Shown: positions 50,691 to 62,569, counted from the first letter of the stretch. The stretch: 64,000 nucleotides of DNA from Cyanophora paradoxa (GCA_004431415.1 QPMI01000579.1:157077-221076), one strand, 5' to 3'. Notes: generated by a model not told the origin, from the sequence alone. A program made the numbers and translations.

Positions 50691-52545
50691 CTCAAACCCA
50701 AAAACCGCCGACCGAAATTCCTTTTTTAACCTTTTTTTCCACTCGAGATCCCCCCTGCTAAATAATTTCCGTGTCACACTCCCTCGAAGCAGAATTATTA
50801 ATTCTGCCTCGACACGGACGCGATTGATGGACATTACACAGCTGCCCGAACCGCCACAGACCCCTCTAGATCCATTTTTAGCGTCCTAGCTCCCCTAAGA
50901 CGACCGCTCGCCCGTGGGCGTCGCACGACATCGAATTTCCCTCTGGATCAATTCCGGTACTTAACCGCCGACAAATGCAGTCCGAGTCAGAAGGTGGGAC
51001 CCGGTCCCGCCCGGTCCCGCGACGAAATCGCGCCAGGGACGCCCCAGAACGATACAGAATGACGCGCGAGGGCGAGCGCATCGCCGCAAACTCGGTTTCG
51101 GGCGCCCTCGACGCTCCAGTGCAAACAGTCGGCCGAAATTTTGATCCGGCCGGTTCCGGCCGGTCCCGCGACGCGCGCAATCGATGCGTACTAGCGCGCA
51201 TAGGCATAGCAGGGCCTGCGCACCCCCGAAATCCGGTTTTCGGAGGCCGAACAGTGCAGGAAGGTACCGGACATCAAAAATTCGATCCTGCACAGGCCCG
51301 GACATCTTTCCGCGCGCCCGCGCCGCGGCGCACGCGCGGAACGATAGCATAAGCATTTAAGATGTACAAGAAGACTTCCGCACGCTTTATAAATGCACCA
51401 GGCCGCGAGGACCTAGCCGACCCCGAAAATTCGATCCTCTACAGACCTGCAGACCTTTCCGCGGTCCCGCGACGAAACCGCGCCAGGGACGCCCCAGACC
51501 GATACAGAATGACGCGCGAGGGCGAGCGCATCGCCGCAAGCTCGATTTCGGGCGCCGTCGACGCTCCAGTGCGAAGAGTCGGCCGAAAATTTGATCCGGC
51601 CGGTCCCACCCGGTCCCGCGACGCGCGCAATCGATGCGCACTGGCGCGCATAGACATAGCAGGGCCTGCGCACCCACGAAATCCGCTTTTCGGATGCCGA
51701 ACAGCGCACGAAGGTACCCGACGGCAAAAATTTGATCCTGCACCGGCCTGGACATCTTTCCGCGCACTCATGCCGCGGCGCATGCGCGGAACAATACCAT
51801 AAGCATTTGAGATGTAGAAGAAGCCTTCCGCACGCTTTATAGCTGCGCCGGGCCGCGAGGACCCAGCCCACCCCGAAAATTCGATCCTCTACAGACCTGC
51901 AGACCTTTCCGCGCGCCCTCGCATCCTCGCGCGTGCGCATCGCTACAATAGTAATTTGACATCTTCGTTAAGCTTTTTGCGACCCCGACAACGCGACAGG
52001 GCGCGAGAATCCAGCCGACCCTGAAAATTCGATCCTGCATGGACCTGCACGTCTTTCCTCGCGCCCTCGCCTCCGCAACCCTGCACATTGGTACTATATG
52101 CATGCGAGATTCTTTTTAAGCGATTGGCAAGCTCTGCGCATGCGCCTGGCTGCAAGAACCTCGCCCCTCCGGATCCTCGGGCTCCCACCCCCCCCACGTG
52201 CACAAGCCAATACATAAAATCTCCTCTCAATATGCTCCACCAGTTAAAAGCAAGCCAGTACGTCCAACTCCTCCCCTAATTATAAATTCCCTCTAGCTCC
52301 TCGATCATTACATTCCTCTCTGGCCAGCCAGGTTCGTCCCCCAGCCCTCTGGCTATATATATAGCTAGCGAGCCAGCATGCATATATATGGCCCGGCCGC
52401 CAGCTTCGAATTCCAGCCAGCCATTTGGCCGGGCAGCGCGCTGGCCAGTGCGCTAGGCCTAGGCTGCCAAGGCCTACTGTGACAGCCGCGAGAGCGTCCG
52501 CGAGGCTTCGCCGTACTTAGTGCTCCGCAGGAGCACGGATCTTGT
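50691..52545. repeat. Satellite unit 7 (type B)
   Basis: Matches unit 2, so the order A-B seen at 38.26-42.49 kb recurs at 48.34-52.55 kb. The first 650 bp are more diverged than the rest. Confidence 0.9.
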
Positions 52546-54198
52546 CTCAAACCCAAAAACCGACGATCTAAATTCCTTTTTTAACCTTTTTTTCCACTCA
52601 AGATCCCCCCTGCTAAATAATTCCCGTGTCGCACTCCCTCGAGGCAGAATTAATAATTCTGCCTCGACACGGACGCGATTGCTGCTAGTCACACACCCAC
52701 ACGAACCCCCACAGACCTCTCTAGATCCATTTTTAGCGTCGTGGCTGCCCAAAGACGACCGCTCCCCGTAGGCATCCCGCGAAAATCGAATTTCCCTCTG
52801 GATCAATTCCGGTACTTAACCTCCGACAAATGCAGTCCGAGTCCGAAGGTGGGACCCGGTCCCGCCCGGTCCCGCGACGAAATCGCGCCAGGGACGCCCC
52901 AGAACGATACAGAATGACGCGCGAGGGCGAGCGCATCGCCGCAAGCTCGATTTTGGGCGCCGTCGACGCTCCAGTGCGAAGAGTCGGCCGAAAATTTGAT
53001 CCGGCCGGTTCCGGCCGGTCCCGCGACGCGCGCAATCGATGCGTACTGGCGCGCATAGACATACCAGGGCCCGCGCACCCCCGAAATCCGCTTTTCGAAC
53101 CCGGAGCAGCGCAGGAAGGTACCGGACAGCAAAAATCCGATCCTGGACAGACCCGGACATCTTTCCGCGCGCCCACGCCGCGGCGCATGCGCGGAACGAT
53201 AGCATAACCATTTAAGATGTAGAGAAAGACTTCCGCACGGTGTCTAAATGCACCAGGTCACGAGCACCCAGCCGACCCCGAAAATTCGATCCTTGACAGA
53301 CCTGAACATCTTTCCGCGCGCCCTCGCATTCTCGCGCATGCGCATCGTCGCAATATTCATTTGAGATTTTATCAAAGTTTTCCACAAGCTTTGAAGACGC
53401 GAAAGAGCACGAGAACCCAGCCGACGGCAAAAATTCGATCCTGCACACGCCTGGACATCTTTCCGCGCGCCCACGCCACGGCGCATGCGCGGAACAATAG
53501 CATAAGCATTTGAGATGTAGATCAAGCGTTCCGCGCGCTTTGCAGATGCGCCGGGCCGCGGGGACCCAGCCGACCCCGAAAATTCGATCCTTGAGGGAAC
53601 TGAACCGCGTTCCGCGCGCCCTCGCGTCCTCATGCATGGGCATCGCTATAATATTCATTTGAGAGCTTTTCAAAGCGTAATGCAAGCCCCAAGGGCGCGA
53701 CAGGGCGCGAGAATTCAGCCGACCCCGAAAATTCGATCCTGCATGGACCTGCACGTCTTTCCGCGCGCCCTCGCCTCCGCAGCCCCGCACATCGATGCTA
53801 TATGCATTCGAGATTGTGTTTAAGCGATTCGCAAGCTCTGTGCATGCGCCTGGCCGCGAGAACCTCGCCCCTCCCGGGCCTCCCCCCCAACAATACATTA
53901 ATATTAAATAAATCTCCTATCAATCTGCTCCACCAGTTAAAAGCAAGAGTTACCGGTTCAACTCCTCCCCTAGTTCATTATATATTCGCTCTCCTCATTA
54001 CATTGCTCCCTGGCCAGCGAGCTCTCCCTCGAGCTGGCTATAGCGGGCCAGCCCATTGCCCCAGTGCCAAGCCGGCGAAACTTTTGAAGCCCGGCCATGC
54101 AACTGGGCGGGGCTGCAGCTGCCCGCCTACTGTGACAGCCGCGAGGGCGTCCGCGAGGCTTCGCCGTACTTAGTGCTCCGCAGGAGCACGGATCTTGT
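52546..54198. repeat. Satellite unit 8 (1.65 kb)
   Basis: Its head (52546-53150) is almost identical to that of unit 11 and shares with it a change of CCCTAAG to CCCAAAG, which removes the stop codon that ends the conserved frame in other units. Confidence 0.85.
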
Positions 54199-55874
54199 CT
54201 CAAACCCAAAAACCGCCGATATAAATTCCTTTTTTAACCTTTTTTTCCACTCGAGATCCCCCCTGCTAAATAATTTCCGTGTCGCACTCCCTCGAGGCAG
54301 AATTATTAATTCTGCCTCGACACGGACGCGATTGCCGCTAATGACTCAGCTACCCTAACCCCCACAGACCTCTCTAGATCCATTTTTAGCGTCCTGGCTT
54401 CCCTAAGACGACCGCTCCCCCGTGGGCGTCCCGCGAATATCGAATTTCCCTCTGGATCAATTCCGGTACTTAACCTCCGACAAACGCAGTCCGAGTCAGA
54501 AGGTGGGACCCGGTCCCGCCCGGTCCCGCGACGAAATCGCGCCAGGGACGCCCCAGAACGATACAGAATGACGCGCGAGGGCGAGCGCATCGCCGCAAGC
54601 TCGATTTCGCGCGCCGTCGACGCTCCAGTGCGAAGAGTCGGCCGAAAATTTGATCCGGCCGGTTCCGGCCGGTCCCGCGACGCGCGCAATCGATGCGTAC
54701 TAGCGCGCATAGACATAGCAGCGCCTGCGCACCCCCGAAATCCGCTTTTCGGAGCCGGAAGAGCGCAGGAAGGTACCCGACGCCAAAAATTCGATCCTGC
54801 ACGGCCCCGGACATCTTTCCGCGCGCCCACGCCGCGGCGCATGCGCGGAAGAATAGCATAAGCATTTAAGATCTAGAAGAAGCATTCCGCACGCTTTACA
54901 GATGCGCCGGGCCGCGAGGACCCAGCCGACCCCGAAAATTCGATCCTGGACGGACCTGCACGTCTTTCCGCGCGCCGTCGCATCCTCACGCATGAGAATC
55001 GCTACTATATTCATTTGGGATTTTATCAAAGCCTTCCACAAGCTTCGAAGACGCGAAAGAGCACGAGAACCCAGTCGACGGCAAAAATTCGATCCTGCAC
55101 GGACCCGGACATCTTTCCGCGCGCCCACGCCGCGGCGCATGCGCGGAACAATAGCATAAGCATCTGAGATGTAGATGAAGCGTTCCGCACGCTTTACAGA
55201 TGTGCCGGGCCGCGAGGACCCAGCCGACCCTCAAAATTCGATCCTTGACGGACCTGCACATCTTTCCGCGCGCCCTCGCATCCTCACGCACGAGAATCGC
55301 TAGTATATTCATTTGAGATGTTTTAAATGCTTTCCGCGAGCTCTGTGGGCGCGACAGGGCGCGAGAACCCAGCCGACGCAAAAATTCGATCCTCGCCACG
55401 CCTGCACGTCTTTGCGGGCGGCCTATATGCATTCGAGGGTCTGTTTAAGCGATTCCCAAGCTCTGTGCATGCGCCTGGCCGCGAGAACCTTGCCCCTCCG
55501 GGGATCCCGGCCTCCCTCCGAACAATATTATATAATTATATAATTAATCTCCTCTCAATCTGCTCCACCAGTTAAAAGCCAGTCCAACCACTCCCCTAAT
55601 AATATATTCGCTTTATTTCCTCAGTACATTAATATTTCTCTCTGGCCGGCCATGCAGCGCTAGCTGGACTGGCCCATGCACTGGGCCGGGCCCGGCCAGT
55701 ACTAGTTGGGCTGCAGCTGGCCAGCCAGACAGCTGTTCGCGATCGGCCGTGCCGCTGCCACCCGCTGGCCAGTGGCACCCAGTGCCCTATATATAGCTAG
55801 GCCTACTGTGACAGCCGCGAGGGCGTCCGCGAGGCTTCGCCGTACTTAGTGCTCCGCAGGAGCACAGATCTTGT
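54199..55874. repeat. Satellite unit 9 (1.68 kb)
   Basis: Carries the best version of the head palindrome (54292-54320). The 149-bp monomer spacing is clear here: AATTCGATCCT-type starts near 54938, 55087 and 55236. It has a 12-nt ATAA-TTAT-ATAA at 55532-55543 and CA-TG-CA at 55651-55656 relative to other units. Confidence 0.85.
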
Positions 55875-58514
55875 CTCAAACCCAAAAACCGCCGATATAA
55901 ATTCCTTTTTTAACCTTTTTTTCCACTCGAGATCTCCCCTGCTAAATAATTTCCGCGTCGCGCTCCCTCGAGCCAGAATTATTAATTCTGCCTCGACACG
56001 GACGCGATTGCCGCTAATGACTCAGCTACCCTAACCCCCACAGATCTCTCTAGATCCATTTTTAGCGTCCTGGCTCCCCTAAGACGACCGCTCTCCCGTG
56101 GCCGTCGCGCGAAAATCGAATTTCCCTCTGGATCAATTCCGATACTTAACCTCCGACAAATGCAGTCCGGGTCAGAAGGTGGGACCCGGTCCCGCCCGGT
56201 CCCGCGACGAAATGGCGCCAGGCACGCCCCAGAACGATACAGAATGACGCGCGAGGGCGAGCGCATCGCCACAGGCTCGATTTCGGGCGCCGTCGACGCT
56301 CCAGTGCGAAGAGTCGGCCGAAAATTTGATCAAGCCGGTTCCGCCCGGTCCCGCGAAGCGCGCAATCGATGTGTACGGGCGCGCATAGACATAGCAGCGC
56401 CTGCGCACCCCCGAAATCCGCTTTTCGGAGCCGGAAGAGCGCAGGAAGGTACCCGACGGCAAAAATTCGATCCTAGACAGGCCCGGAGATCTTTCCGCGC
56501 GCCCACGCCGCGGCGCATGCGCGGAACGATAGCATAAGCATTTGAGATGTAGAAGAAGACTTCCGCACGGTCTCTAAATGCACCAGGCCGCGAGGACCCA
56601 GCCGACCCCGAAAATTCGATCCTGGACGGACCTGAACATCTTTCCGCGCACCCTCGCATTCTTGCGCATGCATCGCTACAATATTCATTTGAGATTTTAT
56701 CAAAGCCTTCCACAAGCTTCGAAGACGCGAAAGAGCACGAGAACCCAGCGGACGGCAAAAAGTCGATCCTGCACGGACCCGGACATCTTTCCGCGCGCCC
56801 ACGCCGCGGCGCATGCGCGGAACAATAGCATAAGCATTTGAGATGTAGACAAAGCATTCCGCACGGTTTACGGATGCGCCGGGCCGCGAGGACCCAGCCG
56901 ACCCCGAAAATTCGATCCTTCACGGACCTGCACGTCTTTCCGCGCGCCCTCGCATCCTCACGCAAGCACATCGCTACTATATTCATTTGGGATTTTATCA
57001 AAGCCTTCCACAAGCTTCGAAGACGCGAAAGAGCACGAGAACCCAGCCGGCGGCAAAAATTCGATCCTGCACGGGCCCGGACATCTTTCCGCGCGCCCAC
57101 GCCGCGGTGCATGCGCGGAACAATAGCATAAGCATTTGAGATGTAGAAGAAGCCTTCCGCACGCTTTACGGATGCGCCGGGCCGCGGGGACCCAGCCGAC
57201 CCCGAAAATTCGATCCTGGACAGACCTGCACATCTTTCCGCGCGCCCTCGCATCCTCACGCACGGGCATCGCTACAATATTCATCAGAGATGTTTTAAAA
57301 GCCTTTCGCAAGCTCTGCGGACGCAACAGGGCGCGGCAATAACCTCCGACAAATGCAGTCCGGGTCAGAAGGTGGGACCCGGTCCCGCCCGGTCCCGCGA
57401 CGAAATCGCGCCAGGGACGCCCCAGAACGATACAGAATGACGGGCGAGGGCGAGCGCATCGCCGCAAGCTCGATTTCGGGCGCCCTCGACGCTGCAGTCC
57501 GAACAGTAGGCCGAAATTTGATCCTCCCGGTTCCGGCCGGTCCCGCGACGCGCGCAATCGATGCGTACTGGCGCGTATAGACATAGCAGGGCCTGCGCAC
57601 CCCCGAAATCCGCTTTTCGGAGCCGGAACAGCGCAGGAAGGTACCCGACGGCAAAAATTCGATCCCACACGGGCCCGGACATCTTTCCGCGCGCCCACGC
57701 CGCGGCGCACGCGCGGAACGATAGCATAAGCATTTGAGATGTAGAAGAAGACTTCCGCACGGTCTCTAAATGCACCAGGCCGCGAGGACCCAGCCGACCC
57801 CGAAAATTCGATCCTGGACGGACCTGAACATCTTTCCGCGCACCCTCGCATTCTTGCGCATGCATCGCTACAATATTCATTTGAGATTTTATCAAAGCCT
57901 TCCACAAGCTTCGAAGACGCGAAAGAGCACGAGAACCCAGCGGACGGCAAAAAGTCGATCCTGCACGGACCCGGACATCTTTCCGCGCGCCCACGCCGCG
58001 GCGCATGCGCGGAACAATAGCATAAGCATTTGAGATGTAGACAAAGCATTCCGCACGGTTTACGGATGCGCCGGGCCGCGGGGACCCAGCCGACCCCGAA
58101 AATTCGATCCTGGACAGACCTGCACATCTTTCCGCGCGCCCTCGCATCCTCACGCACGGGCATCGCTACAATATTCATCAGAGATGTTTTAAAAGCCTTT
58201 CGCAAGCTCTGCGGACGCAACAGGGCGCGGCAATCCAGCCGACGCAAAAATTCGATCCTGGCCACGCCTGCACATCTTTCCGCGCGCCCTCGCCTCCGCA
58301 GCCCTACACATCGATGCTATATGCATTCGAATTCGAGATTCTGTTTAAGCGATTCGCGAGATCTGTGCATGCGCCTGGCCGCGAGAACCTCGCCCCTCCC
58401 GGGCCTCCTTCCCAACAATATTATATAATTAATCTCCTCTCAATCTGCTCCACCCTTTATTTCCTCAGTACATTAATATTCCTCTAGCCGGCCAGCGCTA
58501 GCTGGACTGGCCGT
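55875..58514. repeat. Satellite unit 10 (2.64 kb)
   Basis: Longest unit, owing to an internal tandem duplication of about 1.19 kb: 56150-57340 is repeated from 57342 on, joining at GCAAT-AACCTCCG. TTC-GAA-TTC occurs at 58326-58334. Its tail is cut at CCGTCAG and runs directly into a minisatellite copy. Confidence 0.85.
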
Positions 58515-58530
58515 CAGGCGAAGCCTCTTT
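58515..58530. repeat. Single 16-bp minisatellite copy
   Basis: One CAGGCGAAGCCTCTTT between GGCCGT and CTCAAACCC. The preceding tail lacks the usual CCAGCC...ATCTTGT segment. Confidence 0.95.
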
Positions 58531-60472
58531 CTCAAACCCAAAAACCGACGATCTAAATTCCTTTTTTAACCTTTTTTTCCACTCGAGATCCCCCCTGCTA
58601 AATAATTCCCGTGTCGCACTCCCTCGAGCCAGAATTATTAATTCTGCCTCGACACGGACGCGATTGCTGCTAGTCACACACCCACACGAACCCCCACAGA
58701 CCTCTCTAGATCCATTTTTAGCGTCGTGGCTGCCCAAAGACGACCGCTCCCCCGTAGGCATCCCGCGAAAATCGAATTTCCCTCTGGATCAATTCCGGTA
58801 CTTAACCTCCGACAAATGCAGTCCGAGTCCGAAGGTGGGACCCGGTCCCGCCCGGTCCCGCGACGAAATCGCGCCAGGGACGCCCCAGAACGATACAGAA
58901 TGACGCGCGAGGGCGAGCGCATCGCCGCAAGCTCGATTTTGGGCGCCGTCGACGCTCCAGTGCGAAGAGTCGGCCGAAAATTTGATCCGGCCGGTTCCGG
59001 CCGGTCCCGCGACGCGCGCAATCGATGCGTACTGGCGCGCATAGACATACCAGGGCCCGCGCACCCCCGAAATCCGCTTTTCGAACCCGGAGCAGCGCAG
59101 GAAGGTACCGGACAGCAAAAATCCGATCCTAGACAGGCCCGGAGATCTTTCCGCGCGCCCGCGCCGCGGCGCATGCGCGGAACGATAGCATAAGCATTTG
59201 AGATGTAGAAGAAGCCTTCCGCACGGTCTCTAAATGCGCCGGGCCGCGAGGACCCAGCCGACCCCGGAAATTCGATCCTGGACGGACCTGCACAACTTTC
59301 CGCGCGCCCTCGCATCCTCACGCGAGCGCATCGCTACAATTTTCAGTTGACTCCTTTTTAAAGCTTTTCGCAAGCTCTGCAGGCGCGACAGGGCACGAGA
59401 ACCCAGCCGACGCAAAAATTCGATCCTGGACATACCCGACGGCAAGAATTCGATCCTAGACAGGCCCGGAGATCTTTCCGCGCGCGCACGCCGCGGCGCA
59501 TGCGCGGAACGATAGCATATGCATTTTAGATGTAGAAGAAGACTTCCGCACGGTCTCTAAATGCACCAGGCCGCGAGGACCCAGCCGACCCCGAAAATTC
59601 GATCCTGTACGGACCTGAACATCTTTCCGCACGCCCTCGCATTCTCGCGCATGCGCATCGCTACAATATTCATTTGAGATTTTATCAAAGCCTTCCACAA
59701 GCTTCGAAGACGCGAAAGAGCACGAGAACCCAGCCGACGGCAAAAAGTCGATCCTGCACGGACCCGGACATCTTTCCGCGCGCCCACGCCGCGGCGCATG
59801 CGCGGAACAATAGCATAAGCATTTGAGATGTAGGCAAAGACTTCCGCACGCTTTGCGTATGCGCCGAGCCGCGAGGACCCAGCCGACCCCGAAAATTCGA
59901 TCCTGTACGTATACGGACCTGCACAGCTTTCCGCGCGCCCTCGCATCCTCGCGCGTGCGCATCGCTACAATAGTAATTTGAGATCTTTGTTAAGCTTTTC
60001 GCGAGCTCCGAGGACGCGACAGGGCGCGAGAATCCAGCCGACCCCGAAAATTCGATCCTGCATGGACCTGCACGTCTTTCCGCGCGCCCTCGCCTCCGCA
60101 GCCCCGCACATCGATGCTATATACATTCGATCGCGAGATTCTGTTTAAGCGATTCGCAAGCTCTGTGCATGCGCCTGGCCGCGAGAACCTCGCCCCTCCC
60201 GGGCCTCCTTCCCAACAATATTATAATTAATCTCTTCTCAATCTGCTCCACCCTTTAGTTCCTCAGTAAATTAATATTCCTCTAGCCGGCCAGCGCTAGC
60301 TGGACTGGCCGTCAGCCAGCCAGCTTCCAGCCAGCTGCAGAAAGCTGTTCGCGATCGGCCAGGCCGCTGGCCAGTCGCTGAGTGCCCTATATATATAGGC
60401 CTACTGTAACAGCGGCGAGGGCGTCCGCGAGGCTTCGCCGTACTTAGTGCTCCGCAGGAGCACGGATCTTGT
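58531..60472. repeat. Satellite unit 11 (last full unit)
   Basis: Head as in unit 8, later part as in units 9 and 10. Contains TAC-GTA-TAC (59906-59914), CGA-TCG-CGA (60128-60136) and CAG-CTG-CAG (60332-60340). Confidence 0.85.
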
Positions 60473-60628
60473 CAGCCAGCCAGCTTCCAGCCAGAAAGCT
60501 GTTCGCGATCGGCCAGGCCGCTGGCCAGCCTGGCAGTCGGTGAGTGCCCTGTAGGCCTACTGTGACAGCCGCGAGGGCGTCCGCGAGGCTTCGCCGTACT
60601 TAGTGCTCCGCAGGAGCACGGATCTTGT
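60473..60628. repeat. Duplicated tail segment closing the array
   Basis: A second copy of the CAGCCAGCC ... GGATCTTGT segment (first copy 60313-60472), so the array ends with the tail and terminal hairpin in tandem. It lacks the CTGCAG present in the first copy. Non-repeat sequence begins at TATGAAATTG. Confidence 0.9.
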
Positions 60629-60931
60629 TATGAAATTGTTTTAAAGCTAGTTAAAATAATTGATAAAGTCGATATGACCGTCGGACGCGATCGCGACGTC
60701 CGGCGCGCGGCCGACGGTCGCGGGGCCGTCGATCGCCGCGGATCCGGACCACGGTCGACTTCGCAGGGCTTTTGTATATATGGCGGAGATGGGACTACCC
60801 CTACGAATTAGATCGCCCAAAAACATTTAGACACTATAAATCTTTTTTTTTTGGTGAATTACCGGCCACAGCCTCTAGTCTACTCCAGCTTAATATGCAG
60901 CCCACTGAATATTTCTATCATATATAGTATA
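60629..60931. other. Spacer with a GC-rich hairpin, no gene seen
   Basis: Contains a 9-bp inverted repeat GACCGTCGG (60676-60684) / CCGACGGTC (60711-60719) enclosing a nested GGACG/CGTCC pair, and a T10 run at 60843-60852. The word GACCGTCGGACG recurs near 62665. Confidence 0.6.
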
Positions 60932-61045
60932 TTTTTTTTTTTGAGAGACTACGGTGGGGCGAACCCCCCGTAGGTAGTGATATTAAAGACAACAAAGCAA
61001 TCACAAATCAAAGATACAGTAAACTAGCACAAAATATATACAGAA

Positions 61046-62089
61046 TCAAGAGGGATCACGAGAAGGGACACGATCAGAAGAACGCAAAAGATAAGGAGAA
61101 CGAGCACGAAGAGAAGGAGTAGAAGAGCTCAAGGGCGTCGATGCAGAAGTACTAGTCACACTAGAACGACGAGGAGCACGGGGACGCAGCAAATAAGGAG
61201 AACGAGCACGAGGAACTACAGTCGAAGACGAAGATCTAGACGAAGACGACAAGACAGAGCTAACAGCAGAACTAGAAGACGTAGTCGCAGGAGGCAAAGG
61301 CGGTAGAACAGTAGGAGAGGCGAAACGTAGGACACCACTAGAGGGGAAAGTCGAAGCTGGCGGAGTGTCTAAACGGAATCGAGATTGTAGAGTTGGTAAA
61401 ACAATGGACGGCTGAAGACTAATCTGAGGAACTGGGGACGACACGAGGAAAGGGGCAGAGCTCGGGTGCAGACTCGGAATCGGCAGTATAAGAGGAGGGG
61501 CGAAACGCAAGCCAGTAGTGACAGGGAAGGCAGACGATGGGGCTGAACCAGGCGGGAGAGGCAAATATAGCGAAGTAGAAGAGAGAGAAGGGTACACACG
61601 AGGAACGTCACCATACACAAAATACTCGCTGCCAAAAACTATACGGTCTGACGGTCGCTGAAGATAAAGAGGCGGAACTGCCTGAGGGCTAACAGTGAGA
61701 GATGGAGGAGGAAGAGGCAGAGCTAACGACAAAGGGAACGGAATCAAAGGTACAGGGAAGGCATGGAATACACGAGGAACTGGAAGGTGGAGGGGGCCAG
61801 TGCTCCTAACTAACATCGATGAAGCATCTGATGGAGGTGACGGCAAAACAACTGAGGGTAAACTAAGTTGAGGTGAAGCGAAGATTGATACAAGACTATC
61901 ATGAATCAAAGGGGCCATGCAGGAACCGGCGGGCGAGGTGGATCTGGCGGGACAGCCAGAGGGGAAGCCGAAGGTACAGGAGAGGAAAGCCGCAGGCGCC
62001 GAGACACATGGACAGGGGACGGATCGGCATCGGGAGGCAAGGTTGAATTCGACGGAGACCGGGGCGGCGGATTCGTGAAACGGAAGGTA
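61046..62089 (-). pseudogene. Ser/Pro-rich frame of the retroelement
   Basis: Open for 348 codons with no clear start; an internal Met lies at 61918. Low-complexity Ser/Pro/Leu-rich sequence, with RARSPYLLR occurring twice near the C-terminus and a C-terminal tail ending RVPSRDPS. The tail is also encoded by the truncated copy at 62740-62809, which supports this as the real frame of the element. It is out of frame with the zinc-finger part upstream, so at least one indel or an unrecognised intron separates them. Confidence 0.5.
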
Positions 62090-62100
62090 TCAGAGAAGGA

Positions 62101-62559
62101 CTAGGGGGGGCAGGGAAGTACGGAGCCGCTGAGCAGGTGGCGACGGTGAGGGTGCAGGGGAGCGAATCCGTCGCAAAGTCGGAACAGGCTGACGGGGCTC
62201 GGCATATGTAGCCGCAGCTGCAGGAGCTGGAGCAAGCACTGGGGTGCCGGATCCGGAGACTGGAGGCGGGGGCGCTGGGCAGGAGGCACAGGATCTGGAG
62301 GATTCTCTGAACTAGAGGGGGTTCGAGGTCGGCGAACGCCACGGGCGTTAGCAGGATGTTTATCAGCCCGAACATGACGGTCACGATCAGCAGAAGACTG
62401 AAAGTTCTTCCCACAAATAGGGCATATTAATGTGGAGGCAGAAGCGGCGCTAGCGCTAGCATCGGCAGACGAGCTCAAACGAGAACTCGAGGGAGCCGGG
62501 ACCGAAGCTGTATCAGCGCTAGCAGATGGCCTCGCAATGTGCTGAACTTGAGGATTCAC
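62101..62559 (-). pseudogene. C2H2 zinc-finger frame of the retroelement
   Basis: About 150 codons, Ala/Ser-rich at first, then one C2H2 finger (starting CPICGKNF, spacing C-X2-C-X12-H-X5-H), then Pro-rich sequence. No ATG opens it; a GTG is at 62559 and the true start may be further upstream or lost. A zinc finger in a gag-like or ORF1-like protein would bind the element's RNA or DNA. It ends in a stop at 62101, before the Ser/Pro-rich frame. Confidence 0.5.
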
Positions 62560-62569
62560 GCCGACGCCA

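Larger units (their letters stand above)
38262..60628. repeat. Complex satellite array of eleven units
   Basis: Each unit has, in order: a head beginning CTCAAACCCAAAAACCG with a T/C tract and a 27-29-bp palindrome (best copy 54292-54320, 14-bp arms around one base); a stretch rich in GGTCCCGCCCGGTCCCGCG; several roughly 149-bp monomers marked by AAAATTCGATCCT; an AT-rich stretch with TATTATATAATTAAT; a CCAG/CTGG-rich tail; and a terminal hairpin GTGCTCC-GCA-GGAGCAC followed by ATCTTGT. Many frames are open on both strands because of composition. I find no protein family in it. A centromeric, subtelomeric or heterochromatic role is possible but unproven. Confidence 0.9.

Noticed and set aside
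38447-60000. Dozens of long open frames on both strands in the satellite array, up to 435 codons (56958-58265, minus)
   Set aside because: Several frames are open at once on both strands over the same DNA, they follow the 149-bp repeat, and they contain only Arg/Ser/Ala-rich periodic sequence. Composition explains them better than coding.
38850-60060. AATTCGATCCT in each monomer as a tRNA-type B box (SINE origin)
   Set aside because: It matches the GGTTCGANTCC consensus only in part, no A box lies at the expected distance, and no cloverleaf can be drawn.
60629-60660. Similarity between SPYLLR near the end of the retroelement protein and SPYLVLR in the satellite frame, as a sign of common origin
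   Set aside because: The DNA sequences do not align beyond a few bases, so the resemblance is probably chance.
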